Origin: Dipylidium caninum
Taxonomy: Eukaryota; Platyhelminthes; Cestoda; Cyclophyllidea; Dipylidiidae
DNA: 64,000 nucleotides
NCBI GenBank assembly: GCA_017562135.1
Contig: QEYB01000850.1
Location: 248,001 to 312,000, forward strand
Reading direction: 5' to 3'
Of the stretch, positions 1-10,907 are shown piece by piece. Below the pieces are notes generated by a model, which was not told where the DNA came from, searched no databases, and was given only the letters and a program-made list of their open reading frames with translations. Position numbers and translations under genes: made by a program. Numbering within the stretch: the first letter of the stretch is position 1; each line of letters starts with the position of its first letter.

Positions 1-870
1 GGGGGATTAAGGAACCCCAGTGGGTTTAGACAAACTCTGCAATCGCACAGACTGAGAAGATGCGTCCACCAGCCAAATACCACTTCGGAAGGGGGTTTTG
101 ATCCGAAATCAAGTACTCGAGGGAGTAGAAAGTGTTGTCAGCCCACGAGGCATCTTAAGTTGCTTGGTAGGCGAGATTCTGACCCTCGGGACACACAATT
201 CGATCACATCGTCCGTTTATTGCGCAGTTGAATCTCGCATTACGGCCTTGATGGTAAGGACAGTTGACGAGTTGAGCTTTTAAGCCACTTTTTGCCTCCC
301 ATCGGTTGTTCTTCAGACTCTGGACATCATCGGAGGTAAGTGGTAGGTGGTGAAAATTCCTAAAAACTTGTCGAGTCATTTGAACGACTCCTCGTTTCTT
401 TGATTGGCCAGTGTTCGCTTAGATCATGGAAGCCCTTCGACTTACCTCACTGTTGACAGCCATTTGCCACTTGAGGGCAACTTAGTTTGGCCCTTAACTA
501 CGTCTGTTCAAAAATTTCTCTACTTTCTGACGTCTATTCGTGGACTTGGGGTTTCGACAAACCGCGCTTCTTCAGATATTGGCAGATGCTTTGGTCATTA
601 GACACTTCAGGAGGAGGCTCGACACACAATCAAGTACCTGAGAGTGGAGAAAGTGTTGTCAGCCCACGAGGCATCTTAAGTTGCTTGGTAGGCGAGATTC
701 TGACCCTCGGGACACACAATTCGATCACATCGTCCGTTTATTGCGCAGTTGAATCTCGCATTACGGCCTTGGTGGCAGGGACAGTTGACGAGTTGAGCTT
801 CAACCTCACTCCTTGCCGACATCCGGTTGTTCCTCAGACCCGAAACATTACAGGAGTAGGTCCGACACTA
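1..870. repeat. Tandem duplication, unit about 521 bp
   Basis: Positions about 111-283 recur at 632-803 almost base for base (GTGTTGTCAGCCCACGAGGC in both), offset 521. Similarity continues more weakly on both sides: 1-110 against about 535-631, and 284-340 against 804-862. Small open frames here occur in both copies but show no recognisable protein. The block lies next to the 18S relic, so it might descend from ribosomal spacer, but nothing proves this. Confidence 0.75.
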
Positions 871-1683
871 ACAAAAGGGTATTTCATGAGATATCAAGTC
901 AAATTTACCCATTCTTTGTGGTTTAAAGTAAAATCGCCACCGCAAAAATCTGATTGGTTAAAAGTTACTCATGCGTCAATCACAATTCCGGTAAACTCTT
1001 TCTGAAATGTTGAGAGTTTAGTCGTCCAAAGCATTGTGTAGCTTCCATACTTTTCGGTTGAATAACTCAAATTACCGGATTTCCGAGTGGCATTCGATGT
1101 ACACGAGCAGTTTTCGTTCTTTCGGTGGGGATGCGTTTTATGCGGAGTAACATGCGTTCCTTTTTGAGCGTCAAACCAATTTTTAGTTTGATTAACCCCA
1201 CAAAATTTGTCCTAATGGAGAAGTAGGGCAGTCGTTTTACATTTTAATTTATTACGGCACCACTTTGGAGGATGAGAGATGGCTTGTGGAGGGAGGAGAG
1301 CAGGTTGTCGCCGACCGTAGAGCGTCACTAGCTCGACCAACATCATCCTAGAGCGGGATCAGGGATTTGGACACCCTTCCACTTCCTAACTTCATAGCCT
1401 ACATCGACGCCGGGTTACCGAAGACGGTAAATGAGTGACCAGTGAGCGGGAGGAACCCGCGAATCGCTGCCACCTTGAAATTCCAACATGCCCATTTAAA
1501 GTGTTGACAGGATATCTACTCGCCACAACGAGACGTCTCTAAACTCACGCTTTCTTCTGACCACCAGTGGGACTGGTCTGAATTAATCCTCGCAGAAAAT
1601 GCCACTTCCATCAAAATGCTCCCAAAAGGGCGATCATCTCGACTCCGTAAACCGACATGCGCGGGACACAAGTAGAACGCGCA

Positions 1684-2880
1684 AAGATCCTTCCGCGGGT
1701 TCACCTACGGAAATTTTGTTACGGCTTTTACTTCCTCTAAATGATCAAGCTCGGTCGTCTTCTCAGCGCCTGCTGGACGATCCCCTCTCGGCGAACGTCA
1801 CAATGGCACCGATCCAAGGACCTTAAAAAACCCTTTAATCGGTAGTAGCGACGGGCGGTGTATGCAAAGGGCAGGGACGTAATCAGCGCAAGCTTATGAC
1901 TTGCACTTACGCGGAATTCCTCGTTCAGGGGGACAATCCCAAGCCCCGATCCCTGTCGTGACGGTGATTGACCAGTTTACCCAGCCCTCTCAGGCCAGAA
2001 GGTCTCACTCGCTTGCACCGTCAATGCAGCGCGCGTGCGGCCCCGGACGTCGAAGTGCATCACGGACCTGTTATTGCTCTATTTTCGTGCGGCTTTCTTC
2101 CGCTTGTCCTTCGAAAAAAGTAGGCTTTCGCGCCGCACCCGGAGACTTACACCCGATTGGCCGACTGCCGCAAGCACCAACGCGCCACCCTCCGAATCGA
2201 CAAACCCTTGATCTTCCCCCCTGAGTATCGGAAATCGATTTATCTGATGCAGTTCACGCGGGGAGGAAGACAACTACGAGGTTGAAAACTATGAACCGGA
2301 CGTTTTTGTTCAGAGACATAAACGCTTACTACGCTCGATATTGTCATTTATACACATGAGAAGCATTCTTCTTTGTCATTCCATAAGTTATTTTTCGAGT
2401 TTGTAGCCCACTTTTTTACGTTTTCTCCGAAAACAAATGGGAACAAAACTCGATGTAAATCTGCTTTTGTTGTACGAGTTCATGTTGAATGATAACGCAA
2501 CTTAAGAAGCTTTGCGTAACACTGAGGAAACATTTCGAAGAGGGATTCACTAGTGAAAAAGCCAATTGACATTATTTTCAAAAATTGAATTGTCACAATT
2601 TGGGTACCGTGAAAAGGCCTCGAGGAAAACGATCAGCCCGCTTTGATAATAACTACCACCATTGAATCATCAACCGTCCACCCATCCATCCATCCATCCA
2701 AAGGAGGAAAACAGGGAAGAGACATCTCGCCAACGATCGCAACCTCATCCAGCACCTCCCACGCAAAAGTAGTGGACAAACACACTAATTAGCAGGTTGG
2801 AGTCTCGTTCTTTATCGGAATTAACCAGACAAGTCACCCCACTAAGGACGGCCATGCACCACCAACCACCAAAGCCGGAG
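1684..2880 (-). pseudogene. Decayed 18S rRNA gene fragment, interrupted
   Basis: Read on the minus strand, 2260-1684 follows the 3' part of eukaryotic 18S rRNA down to its 3' end: the universal GACGGGCGGTGT block (1850s), GGGCAGGGACGTAATC complement, the CGCGCGTGCGGCCCCGG stretch near 2030-2047 and the terminal TTCCGCGGGTTCACC near 1690. A second block at 2786-2860 carries TTATCGGAATTAACCAGAC, which lies upstream of V7 in 18S. Between them lie about 500 bp, mostly a truncated mariner, at the V7 position. Normally invariant bases are changed (ATGCAAAGGG for GTACAAAGGG; ATTTTGTTACGGC for ACCTTGTTACGAC), so this is a relic and not a working rRNA gene. 5.8S and ITS borders were not recognised to the left. 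Confidence 0.8.
2280..2650 (+). mobile_element. Truncated mariner (5' end) inside the 18S relic
   Basis: The element starts with a mariner-type terminal repeat (GTTGAAAACTATGAACC) and reads into an N-terminal transposase-like stretch: TEETFREGFTSEKA then a PRG-x-SARFD segment equivalent to the PRSGRP linker of mariner transposases, with stops and frameshifts. The 3' half is missing; the sequence changes near 2650. It is in the opposite orientation to, and similar to, the element pieces at 4280-4448 and 18480-18875. Confidence 0.65.
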
Positions 2881-3221
2881 AAGAAGAAGGAGAAGAAAAG
2901 CAGGTGAAAGACGAATTCATAGCCTTGCCGTGTGCACAGCCAGTGGAGGCTATCCACTTGACAAAACTTCTACGTGTAGCCCAGTCACACGTCCTGTTCT
3001 TCCCCACTGACATCCAACAGCTGTCAGTGGCCCAACCAAAGCGTGTTTTTGTGCAACAAAAAATGCCAGCTCTCGGTGTTATTTGGTTAGTTCATTAGGC
3101 GGACAGTCACTTTCCCCGGGTGGCGATTGAAGCTGGTTGGGAGGCGCCTCCTCCTCCTCCTCCTCCTATCAGTCCACTGGGCAACAATTTCCCCTCATTA
3201 GTGGAATAATTGAAGTATTTG

Positions 3222-4448
3222 GTTTGGAAATTATGAAACGAGTGTTGAATATAAGTAAAGAGTCAAAAGATAACTTAAACTTTGACACTGTTTATTATAG
3301 TTGGTCGGAAGGATTTCCGTTGGCATCTACGACTTTTTACCAACGATTGGCCGCATAATGTGTCTTTTAAAAAATTTTCATTGTTACAGTTAATAAACTA
3401 ATCCAAGTCTTCTATAATGTCATTTTGGTCATTGTATGTTTATTTTCTCTTAAAATCTACTTCGTAATTACGCAAAGGCGCCAATCAGTCGGAGAAATAC
3501 CGGGTGAATACGAAGGATGGGGTGAAATTGCCTAGTGTAGAGAAGTCATCTAACTTGTCAACGGCAATTGAAGCGTTATGTGGTCACCGGACGTTGTCAT
3601 GCACTAACAACAATGCGTTATGCCGAGTAAACATTGCTGTTTGTTTTCCGTTTCTACGTTTCTTCTCTCGCATGACATTAATTTTGCGACAATGGGAGGA
3701 CTGCGCTGCTCCTCTCCTTTCGCCTGCTTCTATTATGGAAAGAGTCGTGGAAGACCACCCTCGGACACTCCACCAGATGGTAAAACATAATTCACTTTTG
3801 ATGAAATTTCGGCTCCGCAATGCGTCCTGCGGCTGTCTTCCCATCTGCCCGTTTGCTTGATCATTTTCCTCACTGTCATTCAAAATCCACTTTCCATCAT
3901 AAAGTGACGGATTTGAGCGTACTAACGACGGCAATTGTGTATTACGAAAGACACGAGAGATGCCACAGTTGCTCTTGAAAGCAGTCGCGCGCGATGGTCC
4001 ACAGTTGCGCCAGTTCCTACGGACCGGTGCATATGAGTCCACTTTTGTCCTGTTTTACCATTTATTCTACGTAGATAGTTTAAACACAGCCACAGACGCG
4101 TGGTCATTTCGTGGTGTAGACCCACGTCCACGAATAGTTCCGTTGAAGTTCTTCATTCCTCCTCGTCGTCAACGTGGGCAGCTGGTCGTCCTCGAGCGTC
4201 TTGACGGACATCGAATTGTCAGAACGGCATTTTCGGAAGCAAAATGGGGCACCTTTAACGGCAGTGCAGCCATCTTCCCCATGGCTCATTAATGTCACTC
4301 GAAGCTTCTTAGACTGCGTTATCATTCGACATGAACCCGAGTTTTGCTTCTGTTTGTTTTTCGGAGAAACGTAAAAAGTGGACCACAAACTCGCGTACGT
4401 AATTGTGTATGTCTCTGAACAAAAACGCCCATTTCATAGTCTACAGCC
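3222..4448 (-). mobile_element. Dead mariner-like element, near full length (copy 1)
   Basis: About 1.23 kb, the usual mariner size, bounded by imperfect inverted ends (TTGGAAATTATGAAACG at the left, complement of ACTATGAAATGGGCG at the right). The minus strand encodes broken transposase: an N-terminal part near 4290-4150 (FCFRKCRSDNSMSVKTLEDD), YDGKWILNDS at about 3880 and LLVHDNVR near 3590, the latter matching the second catalytic aspartate region of the D,D34D mariner core. Several frameshifts and stops make it inactive. Copy 2 at 17190 is very similar. Confidence 0.8.
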
Positions 4449-4566
4449 TCGTAGTTGTCCTCCTTCCCGCGTGAACTGCACCCGATAAATCGATTTCCGA
4501 TACTGAGGAGGGCAGCCCCAGGGGTGTATCGATTCGGAGGGTGGCGCGCTATCTGAGTGGGTGGCA
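4449..4566. repeat. Shared flank of mariner copies 1 and 2
   Basis: Sequence outside the mariner end (GATAAATCGATTTCCGATAC and GATTCGGAGGGTGGCGCGC) is repeated at 18328-18446 and, as reverse complement, at about 2165-2279 between the 18S relic and its mariner. Three mariner insertions therefore share the same outer neighbour. Confidence 0.75.
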
Positions 4567-6189
4567 CACGATGACTCAACTTCGAGGTTAGGCGCGTAGG
4601 CAAGGCCCATCCAACGACTTTTACCGCAATGAATTATGGTTGTGGGGTTAGTTTGTTTGTCAAAAGAACTTACTGATTGTCATCGTGTTACTTTTGTGAC
4701 ATCTGTGCCCATTCACTGTCAGTTTATGTGGCGACGCGACTCAGTAAAACATTGTTTTCCACCTAATAACTTTTGGCCTAAACCTCCTTCACAAAGTCTC
4801 TTGGAAATTCTATCATTTATTCACTTAAAAATATGCCTAAATGACTCAATCGACCTTCATGTATTAGTCAAATTAGGGCATATTTCCCTGTCACTGTGTC
4901 CCGAGTCAGCCACAAAGGCGTAGTCGCAGTAACTGACTGCGAGGGTACCCATTTTGTCATGCAAATATCGCGTAGGCCGTGGCAATTTCGCCCTACTGCG
5001 GGAGGAGGGTGCTTTTAAAGCAGCCCGGGATGACGCGACTTGCATTCACCGGGGAAAGTGAGGAATGCCGGTAGGTTTGTTGAACATTTACGATGGGCAA
5101 AACTTATGTTTTGTGGTGAGGGGAAAAGAGAGAAGACGCCTCCCCGTAAATCTGAGGGGGATTTACGCGATGTGTTTTTCAGCGGGTCTGGGAGAATTGG
5201 GGTCCCACTAAAACACCAAGTGGTTATGAAGCCACATTTCCCACTTTTGGTTGTGCCACTCGTCTACCGAAATTCATAGACGTGTGTTTTTTATCACCTA
5301 GAAAGTGATACCAACTGTAGTTATTCACAAAGTGCCTTTTACGTCTCACCATCGGCCACGCAGATCCGCCTCTCAGCTGAACCGAAATAGGCCGAGTTTT
5401 CAGCTACACAGGAGTTAAAATCTAGGCAAAATCAGGGACTCTTATAGGAGAAAGCGGGTGGAAGGAGGCCGGAAAATCGAAGTTGGAATGGATATTCGAG
5501 GAGCGGAAATTTGGAGAAGTCAGGGAAGGTGACATTTGCCAGGCGCGTTGCAGCCAGTAGCCGTGATTCCGGAAACAGTAAAAGATGACTGCAAACTTGC
5601 TAACTTTTAAACAAATGAAATCACATAAGAGAGGATTTCACGGCCACGAAGGGAGGCGCCAGCACTTTGACTGATGGTTTAACCATTGGGATTCGAATAA
5701 AATGGAATCTTCACTTTCGACCGATGTGTCGGTCCACCTACAGCGACAGCATTGAGACTTCAAGAGTTTCAGAAGGGCGTACTTCGATGGTTATCACACA
5801 GCCGGAACCATCGACGGTGACACCAGGTTCCCATTTCGACGACTTGGCCATTGCCCCGGTCAAAAGATCCTCAAATCAATTTCAACTGTCGCTAGGACGC
5901 GACCTCTCACCGTCTTATTTGCGGATTTTAGGGGTGTGGGACGGCAAATAAGAAAATAGACAATTGTAGAATCTTCAACAAACGGTTTGAGTAAAGCAGC
6001 TCTGTTTGCGAATCACATCCCGTGCAGGGATGTCACGGGTAACGCGAAGAAGTGACGATTGGGACGAACTGAGACGTGAGTGGCAGATCGGTCGTGGAAG
6101 TAGCGACAGGGCACATGTCACATGAGCTTCCGTGCGGGAAATTTAATGTGGCGGAAGGAGGGGACGGAGTATGAACAACGAGGACTGCA
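4567..6189. other. No gene recognised
   Basis: Mixed-composition sequence with only short unsupported open frames; no splice-consistent coding run, RNA gene or repeat of note was recognised. Confidence 0.5.
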
Positions 6190-6622
6190 ATCGGCCTTCA
6201 CCTAATCCACTTTCAGGACGATCTCTTCCACGAAACACCAACATTGTCGAGACAAACGTCGTCCCCACGAGATGACAACACGTCAAGTTGGCTGATGACG
6301 GCGTCTTCTGCGTCTGGCTTTACAGACGTCTGAACATTCATCCGATCTTCCCACCACAACTACTTCTCCCTCCATCTCCACTGCTCTCTCTCTGCCAGAC
6401 CACGCCACCCACGGAACACCCTCACGGTGGCCCTCTTCGCAACCTCCCACCGCCATTTCCCACCTCAGCCTCCACACAGCATCCACCCTGGCACACGACC
6501 ATGTGGACGTGCATCGACGCGTTCTCCTTCCAAGTATGTGGAGATGTCTCCTCCTCGTCCTGCACCGACCACGAAGGCGACGTGGTCCACCGAGTTGCGT
6601 GAACATCCCCTCCAACTCCACT

Positions 6623-6850
6623 CACTCACTCACTCACTCACTCACTCACTCCACTCTCTAAACTCCACTCCACTTCACTCCACTTCACTCCAATTCAATC
6701 CAATCCAATCCAATCAAATCAAATCAAATTCAATCCACACAGAAGAGCTTTCCTCTACTCCTCACAACCTCCACCTCCCCCCCCCCCCATTCCACCCCAC
6801 TCCACCTCACTCACCTCACCTCACCTCACCTCACCCTCAACGCAGTGGAC
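6623..6850. repeat. CTCA and TCCAC-type composite microsatellite
   Basis: About eight CTCA units are followed by TCCAC/TTCAC, CAATC and AAATC runs, an eleven-base-plus C run near 6777 and TCACC repeats. The right arm has the complement at 11960-12165 with different copy numbers. Confidence 0.85.
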
Positions 6851-7227
6851 CACTTCGTCTCCATGTGCAGTGACCAGGCGACCAAGAGAAAAGGCGACGA
6901 CACACGGACTCATGACACTGCGGCAATTGTGACGCGTCGATGGAGAGAGAGCCTGTTGCAAGTGCCACGATGACTCGATGATCTGCCCACTTGACGGTTC
7001 AGCGCGCGCACACCAACCACGGTGCTCCAACACTGCGCTTCAGCTTCACTTTTCCTCCTTCACCCAGGGCCCAACTCGAAGACGACGAAGTCCAGAGGAT
7101 GCGCGCTCTCTCTTCTCCTCCTCCTCAACCTCCTCCTACTCCTCATCTCTTTCCTCTTCCTCTTCGTCTTCGTCTTCCCCTCCACTTGCCTCACGTTAAT
7201 CATGATGCACGGTGCCGTCCTATCCAT

Positions 7228-7330
7228 TGACCAGCACCATCACCACCACCACCACCACCATCACCATCACGCACCATACCACCAACCACCATCACCACAT
7301 CACCACCCACCACCACCACCACCACTCACA
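7228..7330. repeat. CAC/CAT trinucleotide run
   Basis: A CAC-rich run with interspersed CAT units; its complement is the GGT run at 11488-11572. In one frame it reads poly-His, but frames on both strands are open only because of the repeat. Confidence 0.9.
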
Positions 7331-7916
7331 TCCAATGAATGCCTCCTCCGAGCCTCATGAAAAGAGATTTCTCCAATGCCACCGAAACCAACTCGCCAGC
7401 AGGACGCGAATCGTAGTCGTGACAGACACCGCATTCACCCAACGACTCGTCATTCACGTCCACTCAGTCCAACGGAGTCACCTTCGTCTGTCCGCCTCTT
7501 GCTCTGTTGCTCGCAGTGGATCCTACTTGCTCTCTGTTCACCAGTCGCTTTCCACACACTCATGTTCTCTCGACAGCTGCGAGACAACAAGGCGTCTCGA
7601 CGGAGGGCAGTGGAGCGGAACTGCCCACTGCGCTGACTGCACAGACTGCCCAGATGGAGTTACGTTGAAGAGCAAGGATAAGGGGAAGGGGGGGGGAAGG
7701 GGAGAGGGAAGGGGAAGAGGCCTCTCTCCTCCCTTCACTGTTGGGAGGTGGAGGACGCTGAGGCAGCTGGAGACGCCCAAATGCTGCCTTGTCTCGTTTA
7801 GGCGAAGAAAATCCAGCGACAGTGTAGAGGTGGGTCAGAAGTAGTGGAGAAATTGTTTGTGGATTGAACGACGTGTCATCCACTCATCGCAGCTTCATCC
7901 CCTCGGAGAAGACGCC

Positions 7917-9149
7917 TCAATGGAACTAGGAGGGAGAAGGCGAGGCCAATTTAGAAGTCACAATCGTCAAAACTTTTCATCAAATTCTAATTTTTATCCC
8001 AAATAGGCACTCGCTCCACGATACTGGCTATTCAAAATTGAACAATCCACCACAACCCCTCCACTTCACCTCTAATCCAGTGTTTACAATGAATGAGTTG
8101 ACGAAATTGTGTTATCACTTCTCCCTGTCTATTTTTACCTGTTAATGACGGAGGTGACGTGTGCCGCTCCACGTCCAACCTTCTTCCACACTCCCAAGAC
8201 AGCCTGAGGCGGGCACCGCGTCGGTCGAGCCGCTTTGTCACTGCCGCCGTGGGTAGTCGCCTTCTCTACCCCGCGCCTTCATGACAGACGGGCAACAGGG
8301 GCGGGTGGAGGTGCCTGCCCCCCTGACGGTGTGACTCTGCTCGTATTTACGAAAATTTACGCGACCACCAACTCCCTCCTGTTAAATTTCAACACCGACT
8401 CAGTCGGTTGACTGTCTCTCCTCTCCTCTCCTCCCCCCACGACATCCCTAGTAAGTCCTTCTTTGTTGTCACCTCGCATATTATTTCAAAGAATTTCTCT
8501 GTTTGAAATGGCCACAGTTCCACGAGATGGTGTTTACATTAAACAGGGATTTTTACTGTCCCCCTAGAATGCGGCCTTGGCCGTAATACGCCGCCAATTC
8601 TGCTCCCTGGGGCAAATGTTATGTTGAAGCAAAGGGAGATTTATACCCAGGAAGGTGCCTGTGAAGCGCCCTGACAACTCAACGTAGGCGAAGTATTCGA
8701 GTGTTGACGTAAAGTTCCTCAGCCCGGCAGGAGAGGGGATGAAAGCCGACCTCCCCACCATCAGTGCGTCCGTCCGTACACCGAGAGGTTCCACTTATTC
8801 ACGAACTACTTGGCACGAAATTGACAAAATTACAGACAGACAATTTAAATTTCTAGCATTTTTGTGGAGAAATTTATTTGAATTTCCTCTCCACTGGTGT
8901 ACGACCCTTCGTTGAAATTCATTAAATTCATATTTCATCAACCCACCGCAGGCATGGAGGACTACAGTCCCGTGGGAGGCCATCACAAGGCCAACACGAG
9001 GGTCGGATGGGCAAATAAAAAAAAGGAAATATTTTTTATATGTGTATATTTATATTCAACCATTGGGTTTGTCCAAATTCCTTGACCATTTTGGAATAAA
9101 AAAACATAAGCTTCCTTTTTCGCCGTTAATAAGATTTATTAAATAATTT
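7917..9149. other. Spacer between inverted arms, left part: no gene recognised
   Basis: A 76-codon minus-strand frame at 8564-8794 (FTSTLEYFAYVELSGRF) is the only protein-like stretch; it lacks splice or homology support. The rest is unremarkable, including a TCCTC tract near 8420. Confidence 0.4.
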
Positions 9150-10070
9150 AATTGTCATTATTAGTAATTACTGCTTTCCAGTGTGTAAGGATGATTTGTA
9201 AATGTCATTTTTGAAAAAAATGTTTCATTCTTCAATGCCAAATGCTTATTTGATAGTTTCTTTATCGTTGAATTTTTTTGTCCTTCAAAAAGCCTTGTGG
9301 GGACCAAAAAAAGTGTAAATTGAAGTGTGCCAAGTGGATGCGAGGGAATTTCCCAGCCTCCTTCCGTAATTTTTGGACAAGTCCTCAAGGCAGCATGTGG
9401 TCCGGCCACGATGTCCGTCCTTCCCTCTGGACCAATTGCACTTTCCATTCGGTTTAAAAGGTCGTAATGCATTTGGCCTCGAATTTTCCGCCATTTGCAT
9501 CAAAACATTCCCCTCTCGAGGAAATGGAAGGACTGCATTCTCCGGCTCCAAAGTCTCCGGCTCCTTACGATTTTGTCGTAGGTGATCCGCTTGTCATGCT
9601 CAGCTGTCATCCGGGTCAGGAAGGACTCGATTTTGTTTCCATGGAGCAGAGATGTGCACATGACGACTGGATCATCCACATTCTTCCGATTCGTCTACGT
9701 GACAGCCATCTTGACTACTTCCACACCAATCCCATCTTCCAAATATGCTCTGAAATGGTTCGCTGAGGGGAAATAAGCCTCCCCGCTATCTCCGATGTGT
9801 CAGGAGGGGATCCTGCTCCAACGCGGGCCTAACAACATTGTCGTCGCCGATCAAACTTAATCGCTCGCAACTTGGCTCATCAGAAAGGACGACCATCTTC
9901 TGTATTTTCTATCACCAACTGCACTTTCAGCAGACACTTCCAACAAATTCATATATGCTTCTGTCGCATTTCTTCTTCCTCCTTCAAAGTGGTATAAAAT
10001 AAAGTGACGTACATAAATGTTATTCGCAGTCATGGACACACTGGCGCTTCATACATAAAACCAACATGAA
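9150..10070 (-). mobile_element. Mariner relic, C-terminal transposase region
   Basis: Minus-strand frames at 9161-9551 read LNRMESAIGPEGRTD, then GPHAALRTCPKITEGGWEIP and SHPLGTLQFTLF, the decayed counterpart of the mariner block around the last catalytic aspartate (normally ...GWEVLPHPPYSPDLAPSDYHLF). The 3' part (about 9180-9290) and the region near 10000-10090 resemble the relic at 33260-34190. Terminal repeats were not found. Confidence 0.6.
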
Positions 10071-10907
10071 TTAACCTTGTTTTAGTCAATTTTCTGCGTC
10101 AGGATGAAGAGATTAAGCGATAAAAAATGAGATCCTAACATGCGCCATATAAACATGTACAGACAGAACATTCCGGCAAATTTTACATTCAATTATTCCA
10201 CAAAAAAACTTAAAAAGGCAGCGTTTACACCTTCAATTCCAAAACGGCGTGTTAAAATGTTTTTAGTCTTTTAGCGAATGGCTCCTCACCATCCATGCAC
10301 TTCATCCTCAACTGTGGATGCAGGTCTTAACGGAGTCCAGGCACAAGACAACACAAGGGCGAATTGAATGTCGTCCACGACAAACTGCGTTCTCGGCGAA
10401 ACTGGAGTGGATCAAAGAGTCAACTCTACGAACGCCGGAATTGACTTTTGGTTGAGGGGAGAAGATGTATTTGCGACATTTCGCAAAACTGCGATGAAAT
10501 CGCCCGCTGTACATCCGAGGGATATAAAAACGGCGATGAATTATTTGCGCCGATCATCTGTCGGCAGCCTTTATGGGGTTATGCCTTTGCGCCTTTCCAC
10601 CACTCCATCTTGTCGTGTCATCCGGAGTGGGCGAACCAGCTCAAGTGAAGCCGATGAGGTCCTCTGCGCGGGGGAAAGACTTTGCAGTCGGGAAAATCGC
10701 ACCATTCTCGATGTGGCTGCGCAGGGTGAACCGTCCAGAGTTTGAAAGAGCCGCCGGCTTTCGAGTGAAAGGTTGGCGGGTAGAGTGAGACGACAGGAAA
10801 TGCCTCTGACACTGCCAGTTGTGGCCTATTAAAGCGGTTTGTAAATATGACAAATGGATGACAAACATAATGGTGAGTGACAAGCATTGTTCCTCCAGTC
10901 TATCAAC
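10071..10907. other. Spacer between inverted arms, right part: no gene recognised
   Basis: A plus-strand frame at 10368-10745 (125 codons) overlaps open frames in other phases and shows no recognisable protein. Confidence 0.4.

Larger units (their letters stand above)
6190..7916 (+). repeat. Left arm of a 1.7 kb inverted repeat
   Basis: From ATCGGCCTTCACCTAATCCA at the outer end to CCTCGGAGAAGACGC at the inner end, this arm is repeated as reverse complement at 10908-12601. It contains in order: a unique-looking 350 bp, CTCA and TCCAC-type microsatellites (6623-6850), a CTC/CTT tract (7080-7190), a CAC run (7228-7330) and a 3' segment with a frame (MPPKPTRQQDANRSRDRHRI) also present in the other arm. 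No transposase, reverse transcriptase or terminal signature was recognised, so this may be a non-autonomous dispersed repeat. Confidence 0.85.

Noticed and set aside
1599..2224. Plus-strand frames across the 18S relic
   Set aside because: They are the complement of ribosomal RNA sequence, not protein-coding.
7212..7844. 210-codon frame with poly-His/Thr
   Set aside because: It is driven by the CAC microsatellite and continues only by chance; the other arm breaks it differently.
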